Shown one piece after another: positions 19,795 through 29,090 of a stretch of DNA of 64,000 nucleotides (its first letter is position 1; each line of letters opens with the position of its first letter). Where the stretch lies: assembly GCA_020638055.1 (NCBI GenBank), contig JACKJH010000001.1:434001-498000 (forward strand), in the 5' to 3' direction. The notes under the pieces were generated by a model. It was not told the origin of the DNA. It worked only from the letters and a program-made list of their open reading frames with translations, and searched no databases. The DNA is from Hyphomicrobiaceae bacterium. GTDB lineage: Bacteria > Pseudomonadota > Alphaproteobacteria > Rhizobiales > Hyphomicrobiaceae. A program made the position numbers and the translations under genes.

Positions 19795-20603
19795 GATGAT
19801 GCCCTCTCTATCGACTTGCCCATTTGGGGCTTGGCGTCCGCTGGACGCATGTAAAGCGGCCTGACGGCCGTGTGAAGTGGTTCCATTCGGGCACCCAGGA
19901 CTGCCAGGTCCTGAGCATCAGGCTGGAGATCGGACAGACAGGCCAACGCAGAACGGCCTGCAAGAACCGCTGCATGGGCGACCGATGCCGCAGCCGAACC
20001 GGCAAGTACCACCGGCAAATCCCCCCCGAGACTGGATGCCTCCGCCACCGTCAGCAGCAACGGTTCTGAAAGCGTTTCGAGCAGCGGGGATCTGCACTCC
20101 TCGCTACCGACAATCTGAAACTGCTGGACATAGACCTCCCCGCGCCGCGCATCAACCGCGATTGAAAGCAGCCCACCGCCGCGCAGCACGTTTGCGGCCT
20201 CGTTGCGACCATGGTCGTTGCAGTTATGGTCATGTTCGCCATTCAGCAAGCGCACAGCACCTGCTGCCATTACGGCCAAGCTGGAAACGGCAACTATGTC
20301 TCGTTCACCGCCCAGTCCCAGTGCCCGCGCAGCGGCAACCGCAATGCGCGTGCCGGTGAAACTGCCCGGTCCGTTGGTGACAGCAATTCGATCAAGTTGG
20401 GAAAATCCGACACCGGATGCGCGCATCACCTGCGCGATCATGCCAGGAAGCCGCTCGGCGTGGCCCTTGTCCATTGGCTCGAAAAGCGCACTCAACTCGG
20501 CGCTGTCGGCAGAAACGCGAGCTTGACCGCCGCCAGGGACTGGCACGCGGCCAGCCGCAGCAGAGCAGGCCGCAAAACACGTATCGAATGCTAGGATGTT
20601 CAT
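19791..20603 (-). CDS. tsaB: tRNA threonylcarbamoyladenosine biosynthesis protein TsaB
   Basis: TsaB is the non-catalytic partner of TsaD in t6A37 synthesis. The 270-residue protein begins MNILAFDTCFAACSAA and carries GHAERLPGMI and VTNGPGSFTGTRIAVAAARALG, the diagnostic block. The ATG at 20603 is chosen over an in-frame TTG at 20609. A His/Asn-rich insert (EHDHNCNDHGRNE) lies in the middle. It forms an overlapping pair with rimI. Confidence 0.9.
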   Translation of the reverse strand: MNILAFDTCFAACSAAAGRVPVPGGGQARVSADSAELSALFEPMDKGHAERLPGMIAQVMRASGVGFSQLDRIAVTNGPGSFTGTRIAVAAARALGLGGERDIVAVSSLAVMAAGAVRLLNGEHDHNCNDHGRNEAANVLRGGGLLSIAVDARRGEVYVQQFQIVGSEECRSPLLETLSEPLLLTVAEASSLGGDLPVVLAGSAAASVAHAAVLAGRSALACLSDLQPDAQDLAVLGARMEPLHTAVRPLYMRPADAKPQMGKSIERASS

Positions 20604-20745
20604 TGCCAATCACGCTACACGCCAGCGCCAAGGATTGCACCACGACTTTAACGTGCAGCGGTCAACAGCCACAGGTCGTCGCCGCAATGCAACACGAAAA
20701 ACGAGCGAACATATGCCGCCGTATGCGCGACGCCCAACCCCGTGG

Positions 20746-21336
20746 TCAGATGATCTTTGCCATTTCATCAAACGAGAAGCGCGGGCTTCTAGGGAAAAGA
20801 CCTGCCGGATCGCCGTAGCCGAGATTGCACAGGAAGTTCGATTTAATGTTGGTTCCTGCGAAGAACGCCTTGTCGACGCCGTCTTGATCAAAGCCCGACA
20901 TGGGGCCGCAATCCAACCCCAGCGCACGGGCTGCCATGATCAGATAAGCGCCCTGGAGCGTAGCATTTCGAAAGGCCGTATCCTTGATCTTGTCCGGGTG
21001 GCCTTCAAACCAACTCTTGGCATCATCATGGGGAAAGAGCTTCGGCAAATGTTCATAGAAATCCATGTCCTGGCCAATGATGACACAAACGGGAGCAGCC
21101 ATTGTTTTTTTGGCGTTGCCGGGCGATAGCAGTGGCTTGAGCTTTTCCTTTGCCTGCTCGGACTTTACGAAAATCAGACGGGCGGGCGAGCAGTTGGCGC
21201 TCGTCGGTCCCATCTTGAGAATATCAACGAGCTTAAGCAGAAGGTCGTCGGGTACATCCTTGTCCTGCCACGCGTTCATGGAGCGTGCGTCGAGAAAGAG
21301 CGTGTCCAGAGCGGACTGGTCAAGCGGCTGACCCAT
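20746..21336 (-). CDS. Nitroreductase-family oxidoreductase, RutE/HadB type
   Basis: The 196-residue FMN-dependent protein resembles malonic semialdehyde reductase RutE: SALDTLFLDARSMNAWQDKDV, MGPTSANCSPARLIFV, and the C-terminal SNFLCNLGYGDPAGLFPRSPR. The ATG at 21336 has an AAAGGA site; an ATG five codons upstream does not. No other rut genes are in the window, so a role in pyrimidine catabolism is not supported here and the substrate is open. Confidence 0.82.
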   Translation of the reverse strand: MGQPLDQSALDTLFLDARSMNAWQDKDVPDDLLLKLVDILKMGPTSANCSPARLIFVKSEQAKEKLKPLLSPGNAKKTMAAPVCVIIGQDMDFYEHLPKLFPHDDAKSWFEGHPDKIKDTAFRNATLQGAYLIMAARALGLDCGPMSGFDQDGVDKAFFAGTNIKSNFLCNLGYGDPAGLFPRSPRFSFDEMAKII

Positions 21337-21450
21337 TGGGGTTCCTTTCAAACTTTTTTGTCGCGTTTAACCATCGGAACCGCATTGGAGGCGGACGTAT
21401 GCGGATGGCATGGCAAGGTGCGGTGGGGTGTGGTTGTAATTAGAAACACC

Positions 21451-21475
21451 GAACCCCGCACGTACGGCGGGGTTC
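21451..21475 (-). terminator. Hairpin downstream of nfuA, putative terminator
   Basis: Nine-base arms GAACCCCGC/GCGGGGTTC enclose a 7-base loop. On the minus strand the hairpin is followed by GGTGTTTC, a weak T-run. It lies about 80 bp after the nfuA stop. Confidence 0.5.
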
Positions 21476-21556
21476 CTCAAATTTTCTCGGCTGCTTGTTG
21501 ATTGGTTTGCCTGTTGCCGGCATGCAGGTTGATGACCTGGCAGCGCTGCCAGCAGA

Positions 21557-22111
21557 TCAAACCGACTGGACTTCCTGCACTTCGGGGCAGAAGTGCTTGA
21601 GCAGGTTTTCAATGCCATGACGCAATGTCGCCGTCGAACTCGGGCAGCCCGCGCAAGCGCCGCGCATGTGCAGGTACACGATTCCATCGCGGAAACCTGA
21701 AAAAGTGATGTCTCCACCATCCTGGGCCACTGCCGGGCGGACACGTGTCTCCAGCAGTTCCACGATGGTTTTGACGGTTTCGGCGTCTTCTGGCGCATAA
21801 TTGCCGCCTGCACTGTCGTTGGTGCCATCTCCCGCAAGGGTGGGCGCGCCCGACAGGAAATGCTCCATGATGGCGCCCAGGATCATGGGCTTAATGTGTT
21901 GCCACTCGGTGGTGTCCTTGGTCACGGAAATGAAGTCCGAACCCAGAAAAACGCCCTTTACACCGTCGATATCGAACAATCGTGTGGCAAGAGGAGAGGC
22001 ATCGGCCTCGCCGCGGGAGCGGAAGTCCGCCGTGCCCGCCGGCAAAACGGATTTGCCCGGGATAAACTTCAAGGTTGCCGGATTTGGGGTCGCTTCGGTC
22101 TGGATGAACAT
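21557..22111 (-). CDS. NfuA-type iron-sulfur cluster carrier (Nfu_N plus NifU C-terminal domain)
   Basis: The 184-residue protein has an N-terminal Nfu_N domain (MFIQTEATPNPATLKFIPGK) and a C-terminal NifU domain (VELLETRVRPAVAQDGGDI...HMRGACAGCPSS) with the CxxC that binds a 4Fe-4S cluster. It passes clusters to target apoproteins. In rhizobia this gene lies near a universal stress protein and trpS, as it does here. It is probably single or in a short operon, with a hairpin downstream. Confidence 0.93.
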   Translation of the reverse strand: MFIQTEATPNPATLKFIPGKSVLPAGTADFRSRGEADASPLATRLFDIDGVKGVFLGSDFISVTKDTTEWQHIKPMILGAIMEHFLSGAPTLAGDGTNDSAGGNYAPEDAETVKTIVELLETRVRPAVAQDGGDITFSGFRDGIVYLHMRGACAGCPSSTATLRHGIENLLKHFCPEVQEVQSV

Positions 22112-22471
22112 GGATCCTTGCCCTGACTAATCGGTTGACCAGGTTGGTGCGCGCACTTGTTGGTTGATTCAGGGAACCAGCTTGCGGAGGTTCGCATTCA
22201 GCTTTGCCAAGCCTCAACCGGGCTGGGCAATGTGTAGATGCGCGCAGCACCAAGTTTAGAATGTTTCCAAAGATGTAGGCGAACGGTTATGAAAAGTCGA
22301 GCCCCGGAATCAATTTTTTTCACCGCGTTTCATGAGGAAATTTGGCGCAAGAACCGCTCACGCGACTGTGATTGAAGGAGCTAGATGTGAGCTTTCAACA
22401 GGTTTTCCATTCGGGCCTGACCGGGGAGACTGGAGTTACCAAGCTTCAGATCTTCTCGGAGGAAAGCCCGA

Positions 22472-22591
22472 ATGAACATGCACAAGAATGCCCGTTTGAC
22501 GCCGCTGGGTCGAGAGGGTCTTGTGAAGCGAATGCTGAGCGGGCAAGTCCCTTTCGCAATCAGGCCAGGGAGCGAATTTCTTCCAGCGTAA
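22472..22591 (+). pseudogene. Remnant of an IS481-type transposase N-terminus
   Basis: The plus-strand reading frame starts MNMHKNARLTPLGREGLVKR, which is the conserved N-terminal HTH start of one subgroup of IS481 transposases. The match ends after about 26 residues, at the 3' end of the universal stress protein gene. A good ribosome-binding site (CGGAGGAAAG) remains upstream. It differs from the N-terminus of the complete IS481 at 32540, so it records a separate, older insertion. Confidence 0.6.
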
Positions 22592-23069
22592 GATTGCCTG
22601 GAACGATGGTCACGGGCACCGGGAAAGTGCCGGCACGCGAACCGGCCGCAAGAGTGGAAACAAGCGGTCCTGGACCTTTGTCCTCTACCGATGCGCCCAG
22701 AACGAGCAGAGCGATATCGTCGTCTTGCTGAATTAATTCAAGGATTTCGTCAGCAGTGGTCCCCTCACGGATCACCTCTTCGGTTTCGACGCTTTCGAAG
22801 CCTGCAAGATTGAGCTTACGGCGGAATAGGCGAAATAACGCCTTAGCCGTATTGGATTCTTCTTCAAGCTGGACCTGGCGGACGCCCATCCAATGCTGAA
22901 AGCCCTGTGGCTGGATGACGTAGCACATGACGATAACGCCGCCTGTGTGCTCAATGCGACTGGCGGCAAAATACAGGGCGCTTTCGACCTCGATACTGTC
23001 ATCGACAATGAGGAGAAATTTGCGGCGGTGACCGGCTTCAAAGCTGCGACGTAGTTTCATGGTTTCCAT
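22560..23069 (-). CDS. Universal stress protein (UspA family)
   Basis: From the ATG at 23069 the protein has 169 residues. It reads RKFLLIVDDSIEVESALYFA at the N-terminus and ends in the nucleotide-binding signature (LLVLGASVEDKGPGPLVST...FPVPVTIVPGNL). The G-2x-G-9x-G pattern is loosely present. It probably binds ATP and acts in stress survival. An in-frame TTG at 23096 exists but the ATG is preferred. Its 3' end overlaps a broken transposase frame on the other strand. Confidence 0.8.
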   Translation of the reverse strand: METMKLRRSFEAGHRRKFLLIVDDSIEVESALYFAASRIEHTGGVIVMCYVIQPQGFQHWMGVRQVQLEEESNTAKALFRLFRRKLNLAGFESVETEEVIREGTTADEILELIQQDDDIALLVLGASVEDKGPGPLVSTLAAGSRAGTFPVPVTIVPGNLTLEEIRSLA

Positions 23070-23159
23070 GCTGCCATTTGCGCCAAGAGGCGACAATAAG
23101 AATTACTCAATGCCGGGCGAGTTACGCCTGCGGCAAAATGCGTCGAAAAATACTCTATC

Positions 23160-24197
23160 TCAATAGTGAATGAACCCCACGATTTCCTTGACTTCGGCCA
23201 TGATGGGAGCGGCAAGCTCACGCGCACGCTCGGACCCGTCGGCAAGAATTCTATCTATACCAGCGGGGTCCTGCATCATACGCGCTGCCTCAGAGGTGAG
23301 GGGAGCCAAGCGTTCCACGGCTGCTTCAGCCAGCGTTTTCTTGAATGAAGAGAATTGTGCTCCTCCGACATCTGTAAGCACCTTGGTAACAGGATCTCCC
23401 ACCAGGGCGGCGTAGATGCCGACAAGGTTCTCTGCCTCGGGCCGCCCCTTCAACCCGTCAGGCTCGGAGGGAAGCGGCTCGGGATCGGTCTTGGCCTTCT
23501 GCACCTTTTTGGCGATGGTGTCCTTGTCGTCAGTGAGATTGATACGAGAAAGGTCTGAGGGATCTGACTTCGACATTTTCTTTGTGCCGTCCCGCAGGCT
23601 CATGACGCGGGTGGCGGGGCCGGTAATTACCGGTTCGGGCTGCGGAAAGAATATGCCGTCCGTATAGCCGATGCTTTCAATCTGCTCACGGTAGTCGTTA
23701 TTGAATTTCTGCGCGATGTCGCGCGACAGCTCCAAATGCTGCTTTTGGTCGTCGCCCACGGGGACATGCGTTGCCTTGTAGGCAAGAATGTCGGCCGCCA
23801 TCAAATTGGGGTAAGCGTAAAGTCCTACGGATGCTTTTTCGCGATCCTTACCGGCCTTTTCCTTGAATTGCGTCATGCGACCAAGCCAGCCCAGGCGGGC
23901 GACGCAGTTGAAGATCCAGGCCAGTTCAGCATGTGCTGATACCTGGCTTTGATTGAACAGAATGCTTTTTTCAGGATCGAGACCGGCAGCAATATAAGCC
24001 GCCGTAACCTGGCGTATGGAGCGGCGCAATTCCGCAGGCTCCTGCCAGACGGTGATGGCATGTAGATCGACAACGCAATAAATGCATTCATGGGTTTTTT
24101 GCAGCTCAATCCACTGCAACATGGCACCCAGATAATTGCCCAGGTGCAGGCTGCCGGTGGGCTGCATACCCGAAAAGACACGTTCCTTGATCGTCAT
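23160..24197 (-). CDS. trpS: Tryptophanyl-tRNA synthetase
   Basis: This 345-residue class I aminoacyl-tRNA synthetase has the HIGH-like motif GSLHLGNYLG after FSGMQPT, the Trp-binding region VVDLHAITVW and the KMSKS loop KKMSKSDPSDLSRI. It lies 91 bp downstream of murJ on the same strand, the usual rhizobial pair. Confidence 0.97.
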   Translation of the reverse strand: MTIKERVFSGMQPTGSLHLGNYLGAMLQWIELQKTHECIYCVVDLHAITVWQEPAELRRSIRQVTAAYIAAGLDPEKSILFNQSQVSAHAELAWIFNCVARLGWLGRMTQFKEKAGKDREKASVGLYAYPNLMAADILAYKATHVPVGDDQKQHLELSRDIAQKFNNDYREQIESIGYTDGIFFPQPEPVITGPATRVMSLRDGTKKMSKSDPSDLSRINLTDDKDTIAKKVQKAKTDPEPLPSEPDGLKGRPEAENLVGIYAALVGDPVTKVLTDVGGAQFSSFKKTLAEAAVERLAPLTSEAARMMQDPAGIDRILADGSERARELAAPIMAEVKEIVGFIHY

Positions 24198-24288
24198 TGT
24201 TCGTTTCCTTCAAACCGGCGCGGTTTATCGCCCGTGGCGCGGCGACGCGCAACCTGCATATTCAGCAGCACCTGACTACGGTTCGGAA

Positions 24289-25875
24289 CTACGGGGCTGG
24301 GCGACGGCGCATGAAACGTTTGAGCTGGCGCAGATCCAGCACGCCTGACGCCATTATCAACACAGCGAATGTCAAACCACCTGCTGCCACAAGGGCTGCC
24401 AGTGCCGCCAACTTCTCCACAAGAGGCGCATGCCCATCAAACGATGGGCTCAGCCAACCAGCGACGGCATAAACAACCGCGCCCATTACAACGCTGGCGA
24501 CCACAATAAGCGGAAGATTACGCGAAAGGCGGCGATCGCCTTCGAAATCACGGTGCCGCTTGAGGGTGGCATACAGCATGTAAGCATTTATCCAGGCGGC
24601 GACCGACGTTGCCAGGGCGATACCCACATGCGGCATGTAGCCGAGGCGCTTGAATAGAAAGAAAAGTGCGATCGACCCAATGACGTTCACCAACATGTTG
24701 ATACCGGCATAGATCATCGGCGTGCGTGTGTCCTCGCGGGCAAAGAATGCTGGCTGGAACACCTTTATCAGCACGAACGCAGGCAACCCGAGCGCAAATG
24801 CTATCAGCGCATAGGCCGTTTTTGGAGTGTCCTCCGCCAGGAACGCACCACGCTCGAACAACACGCGGATGATCGGCTCGGCTGCGACAACCAGCGCAAC
24901 GGCAGCGGGCAGCGTCAACAGCAACGCAAACTCCAGCGATCTGTTCTGGCTGTCCATGGCAGCAGCCCGATCGCCAGCACGCAGACGTCTGGCAAGGTCT
25001 GGCAACAAAACGACGCCGATGGCCACGCCGACGATGCCCAATGGCAACTGATAAAGGCGGTCGGCATAATAAAGGTAGGACACTGCGCCGGCCTGCAACG
25101 ACGCGATTATCGTGCCGACGACAATGTTGATCTGCGTTATGCCGCCTGAAACAAGGCCGGGTATGCCGAGTTGAACGAGGCGGCGGACGCCCTCAGTGTA
25201 ACGCGGACGAACAAACCGCAAGCGCATGCCCGATTTTCGAACCGCGACCCACAGCATGGCAAACTGCGCAAAACCGGCGATGAACACGCCGGTCGCCAAC
25301 ACATATCCGGCCTCAGGCTTTTCAGCGTAACCAAGCGCGAGGGCCAACGAAATTGCACCAATGAGAACAACGTTGAGCAGGATCGGCGCGGCGGCGGCGG
25401 CCCAAAAGCGATGCATGGAATTCAAGATGCCTGACAACAGCGCGACTAACGACATGCATGTCAGGTAGGGGAAGGTTATTTCGGTGAGGCGGACCGCCAA
25501 ATCGTATTTTTCGGGGTTGGAAATGAAGCCCGGCGCGAGCACCGCCATGAGCCATGGCATAGCAAGCATGGCCAGTGCCGAGACGATGACCAAGACAAGC
25601 AGTAGACCCGCCATTGCCTCCTGAGCGAAGGTCCTTGCAGCTTCTTCGCCATCACCTTCCAGGCGTTTTGCAAAAAGCGGGACAAAGGCTGAGTTGAAGG
25701 CGCCTTCACCAAACAGCCTTCGAAACAGATTCGGAAAACGGAATGCCACGAAGAACGCGTCCGCTACCGCGCCCGATCCCAGTGCCGCGGCAATCAATAT
25801 GTCGCGCGCGAAACCGAGGAGCCGGCTCACCATGGTAAGGCCACCGACGGTGGCGAAGGCTTGATAGAGTTTCAT
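24289..25875 (-). CDS. murJ: Lipid II flippase MurJ (MviN family)
   Basis: The 528-residue integral membrane protein has about 14 hydrophobic helices and the MviN signatures LLGFARDILIAAALG, FRLFGEGAFNSAFVPLF (as FRRLFGEGAF) and RLYQLPLGIVGVAIGVVLLP. MurJ flips lipid II across the inner membrane for peptidoglycan synthesis. The protein starts with a family-typical N-terminus (MKLYQAFATVGGLTMVSR). Confidence 0.96.
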   Translation of the reverse strand: MKLYQAFATVGGLTMVSRLLGFARDILIAAALGSGAVADAFFVAFRFPNLFRRLFGEGAFNSAFVPLFAKRLEGDGEEAARTFAQEAMAGLLLVLVIVSALAMLAMPWLMAVLAPGFISNPEKYDLAVRLTEITFPYLTCMSLVALLSGILNSMHRFWAAAAAPILLNVVLIGAISLALALGYAEKPEAGYVLATGVFIAGFAQFAMLWVAVRKSGMRLRFVRPRYTEGVRRLVQLGIPGLVSGGITQINIVVGTIIASLQAGAVSYLYYADRLYQLPLGIVGVAIGVVLLPDLARRLRAGDRAAAMDSQNRSLEFALLLTLPAAVALVVAAEPIIRVLFERGAFLAEDTPKTAYALIAFALGLPAFVLIKVFQPAFFAREDTRTPMIYAGINMLVNVIGSIALFFLFKRLGYMPHVGIALATSVAAWINAYMLYATLKRHRDFEGDRRLSRNLPLIVVASVVMGAVVYAVAGWLSPSFDGHAPLVEKLAALAALVAAGGLTFAVLIMASGVLDLRQLKRFMRRRPAP

Positions 25876-25943
25876 GGACCCAGGCAGTTATCCGAGGCAG
25901 GCAGTGCTGGCAAGCCCGCAAGATGGCTGTGACCCATTGATAT

Positions 25944-27380
25944 TCAGCGGGTGAACCGGACTGTTTTTGCAATGTTGCCCGGACGCCGCGCCCAGCGTTG
26001 GGAAACATACGCGGCGATGACACCCGCAGCAAAGCGCAGGGCGCCAACCACCGGAAGGCCAGTGCTGCACATCGTGGCGTAAATCTCGGCAAGTTCCGCG
26101 TCCTCAATCGGTTCGCCCAAGGCCAAGGCGGCTGCAACGGGGGCCAGTGACAGTGTGAGGGCGACACCCGTGCCGCCATAGCCGACGTTGTAGATTATGG
26201 ATGGCGATTTTGCAGAGCGTCGGATGATAGGCAGGTCGGTGGACGTCATGTGGAAACGGCCACCCCAGGCCTGCTCAATCTCCGGCAGCGTCAGCCCGTC
26301 GAGCGTGTCTGCCAGATGTTTCTTCAAGCCCTTCATGACGGCTGTTGGAACATCAAGGTCACCGCCATCCACCTGCCTCAACTTCTCTATACCGCCAAAG
26401 ACCAGACGGCCGTCATGGATACGATAGAACACGTAGGCTGCGTTGAGTTCCACGACGAACCTGCCAGATGCGCGACCGGTTCTTTGCAGGCGTGAGAGTG
26501 TTTCGGGTGTGAGCCGTTTGGTTGCCAGCATGTAGTTGTGGACGACCTTGGCGCGGGGTTGTTCATTCAGCGCGATCGAGGACGTGTAGGCGTTGGTAGT
26601 TATCACGACCCGATTGGCCACGATCGTTCTACCGTCTTGCAGCGTGATGCAGGCGGACGTGGTTTTGTTTCCGCTTTGGTCCGATATGTTGGCCACGGGA
26701 GCATACTCGACAATGCGAATTCCCCTGGCGCGCGCTGCTGCTGCTAGGCCAAGCACCAATTTGTAAGGGTTGACCGTGTTTGCGGCGATGCGCAGCGACC
26801 TTGGACCATTTCCAGTCATGCCCGTAGCGAAACTGTGCGCTATGCCCGCGGTGGTCAGCGTTGCAGATACCTGGGCCAACCCCGCATCGGTAACGCATCC
26901 TGTTGCTTCCAAAGCCAGTTCGGTTGCAGCGATTTCGGATTGCGGCGCCAGGTTGGCAACCCACTTTGCTGCGTCCGCCACCTTGCGGTTCAGCATGCCC
27001 AGGGCGCGCGCATGCGATGGATTGTTAAGCGCGGTTGTGAGCCACACCGGTGCGGGCAACGGCGACATGAGCCCACCGTTGCGGCCTGATGCGCCATAGC
27101 CTACGGTTTTTGCTTCGATCAGAACGATGTCGGCGTCGGGTGACATCTCCTTCATGCGCAACGCGGTCGATAGACCGGCAAAGCCGCCACCGACAATGAC
27201 ATAGGTGGCACGGGCTGGAAGTTCGTTAGAGGTTGGAGCTGGATTGACCGGCATGCCGCCGATCATCTGCCAATAGCTGCGCTCGACTGACTTGCCCAGT
27301 TCTGGGTTCGCGCAGGCGTTCCGATGCGGTGTGCTGCGTGCAAAACAGTTGGCAAACACGTCAGTTGTTAGAGCGGCCAT
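25944..27380 (-). CDS. FAD-dependent oxidoreductase, DAO/PuuB-like
   Basis: From the ATG at 27380, with a GGAG site, the protein has 478 residues. The FAD-binding Rossmann fold is ATYVIVGGGFAGLSTALRM and the segment VGYGASGRNGGLMSP is typical of gamma-glutamylputrescine oxidase-like enzymes. The C-terminal FAD contact is IIYNVGYGGTGVALT. A 60-residue N-terminal region with four Cys/His residues precedes the fold. It likely oxidises an amine or N-methyl amino acid; the substrate is unknown. It is not part of a visible catabolic operon. Extending to 27563 adds 61 unlikely residues. Confidence 0.82.
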   Translation of the reverse strand: MAALTTDVFANCFARSTPHRNACANPELGKSVERSYWQMIGGMPVNPAPTSNELPARATYVIVGGGFAGLSTALRMKEMSPDADIVLIEAKTVGYGASGRNGGLMSPLPAPVWLTTALNNPSHARALGMLNRKVADAAKWVANLAPQSEIAATELALEATGCVTDAGLAQVSATLTTAGIAHSFATGMTGNGPRSLRIAANTVNPYKLVLGLAAAARARGIRIVEYAPVANISDQSGNKTTSACITLQDGRTIVANRVVITTNAYTSSIALNEQPRAKVVHNYMLATKRLTPETLSRLQRTGRASGRFVVELNAAYVFYRIHDGRLVFGGIEKLRQVDGGDLDVPTAVMKGLKKHLADTLDGLTLPEIEQAWGGRFHMTSTDLPIIRRSAKSPSIIYNVGYGGTGVALTLSLAPVAAALALGEPIEDAELAEIYATMCSTGLPVVGALRFAAGVIAAYVSQRWARRPGNIAKTVRFTR

Positions 27381-27695
27381 GTTCGGCTCCCATGCGCGGT
27401 TTTTGGTTCGTGATTGCCACGCTAGTTCGAGGGCCGCTCCTTCGCTGTGCCGCTGGGAACTCTGGAACACGTTGATGCCCACACCTGCCTGTCTTGGCAT
27501 GGCCTGTTCCCTCAGGAACTGCGGCGTGAGCGGGCGAAGCCAATAATCAACGGAACATGCCATTTGGAAGTTGCCAGAAGCGCAACTTGCTCAGCCATCA
27601 CTCAAGCCGGAGCGCCTGTCGCCATGCCAGAGATGTCCCACTGCGCGGAGAATTTGCCCTCACGCCTTTTACCCGCACTCGACCTGACACGAGCG

Positions 27696-27861
27696 CTAGA
27701 GCGCATTCCGATCCGATGGAATTCGGATCGGCGCTCTAGCTTCTTGTTTGGTCGCATTTTCTGCGACGAACCGGTATCCACTTCGTCGGAAAATGCTTGC
27801 TTTTTGTTTGGTCGCATTTTCTGCGACGAACCGGTATCCACTTCGTCGGAAAATGCTCTAG
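27696..27861. repeat. RIME-like element with a 60-bp direct duplication of the right module
   Basis: The left hairpin CTAGAGCGCATTCCGATC...GGCGCTCTAG is followed by two copies of the right module set exactly 60 bp apart (27744 and 27804), the second ending at CTAG (27858-27861). It lies in the 500-bp divergent gap between the FAD oxidoreductase and the FemAB-like gene, ending 27 bp before the latter's start codon. Confidence 0.9.
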
Positions 27862-27887
27862 GCCCGCGCAGCCACAAGACAAGCGCG

Positions 27888-29090
27888 ATGCCGTTCACCG
27901 AGGCGCGGGATCTTGGTTTCGGGATCACCATCCGACATCACGCAACGATCGCAGAGATAAACGAGCGCGCATGGAACAGGTTGTTTCCAGATACGGCTGA
28001 GGACTGGGGATATTTCAGGGGCATAGAATTATCGGGTTCAACGCAGTTCGAATTCTCAGCCGTTGCGGCCTATGACGGTGACAGGCTCATTGCCGCAGCA
28101 CCGGTGTTCAAGCTGGACTATCGCTTGGACATGACACTACCGCCCGCGATGCAGAAATTCGGCGATTGGCTCGCCAGATATGCGCCAAGGCTGGTGAAGG
28201 TCCCGCTGTTGGGTCTTGGCTCGCCAATGACGGAGGAATGCCCGATTGGATTTGACCGCAGCCTCGATGCTGGCGGGCGCAAGGCCGTGCTCAACGCGCT
28301 GATTGCATCTTTGCAAGCCCATGCAAAAGCCAATGGCATCAAGATACTGGCATTCAAGGATGTGACCGACAGTGATGCGCAGTGGGCGGGAGCGTCGCTT
28401 TCGGCTGGAGGTTTTGCTGCTATGCCGTCACTGCCGCTGGCAACGCTTGACCTGCCATATGAAGGCTTTGAAGACTATCTTGCGAGCCTGCCGGGCAAGC
28501 AACGCACTGACATCCGCAAGAAGATGCGACAGGCGAGCGGCATCGAGATCGAATTGCGAGACAATGTCGATGACGTCTATGAGGAAATCCTCACGCTCTA
28601 CCGTGCGACGCGCGAAAACCGGAAGAAAAGCTATGACGGCTTCGATGAGGTGCCAGAAGACTATTTTCGCGAGGTGATGTCCAAGTCGGGCGGCAAGGCG
28701 CGCGTGCTGCTTGCGCGCCTAGGCGGCAAGCTGGTCAGCTTCAATTTCTTCCTCGTCGAGAAGGACAGAGTGATCGGCAAGTTTGTCGGCATGGACTACG
28801 AGGTGGCGCGCGCGCACAACCTCTATTTCTTCAACTGGATGACGATCGTCAAATTCTGCATCGACAATGGGGTTGCCACTTTGCAGACGGGACAGACCAC
28901 CTACACGGTCAAGGTGCGTCTTGGCTGCAAACTGAAACGCTCGTGGGTCTATGTGAAATACAATGGTGCAATTCTGGGCCCGCTGGTTCGGAGGCTGGCT
29001 CCGCGCATATCATTTGCTGAAGCGGATCCGGATCTTGCGCAACTCGGCGATAAGGCGGTTTATCTTTCTCAAGCTGGAGCGGTTCAGTGA
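27888..29090 (+). CDS. FemAB/GNAT-like protein (peptidogalycan biosynthesis/recognition family)
   Basis: From the ATG at 27888 the protein has 400 residues of the FemAB-like GNAT type: PSLPLATLDLPYEGFEDYLASLPGK, RTDIRKKMRQASGIEIELRD, and the C-terminal acceptor-binding block AHNLYFFNWMTIVKFCIDNG followed by LQTGQTTYTVKVRLGCKLKR. Members are linked to cell-envelope or peptidoglycan modification, but no reaction is assigned. The 147 residues upstream in the same frame are translated repeat sequence and are left out. Its stop overlaps the convergent glnD stop region by 7 bp. Confidence 0.8.
   Translation: MPFTEARDLGFGITIRHHATIAEINERAWNRLFPDTAEDWGYFRGIELSGSTQFEFSAVAAYDGDRLIAAAPVFKLDYRLDMTLPPAMQKFGDWLARYAPRLVKVPLLGLGSPMTEECPIGFDRSLDAGGRKAVLNALIASLQAHAKANGIKILAFKDVTDSDAQWAGASLSAGGFAAMPSLPLATLDLPYEGFEDYLASLPGKQRTDIRKKMRQASGIEIELRDNVDDVYEEILTLYRATRENRKKSYDGFDEVPEDYFREVMSKSGGKARVLLARLGGKLVSFNFFLVEKDRVIGKFVGMDYEVARAHNLYFFNWMTIVKFCIDNGVATLQTGQTTYTVKVRLGCKLKRSWVYVKYNGAILGPLVRRLAPRISFAEADPDLAQLGDKAVYLSQAGAVQ

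Noticed and set aside
27447..27887. 147-codon N-terminal extension of the FemAB-like protein
   Set aside because: The added residues translate the RIME-like repeat and divergent intergenic DNA; the family start matches the ATG at 27888.
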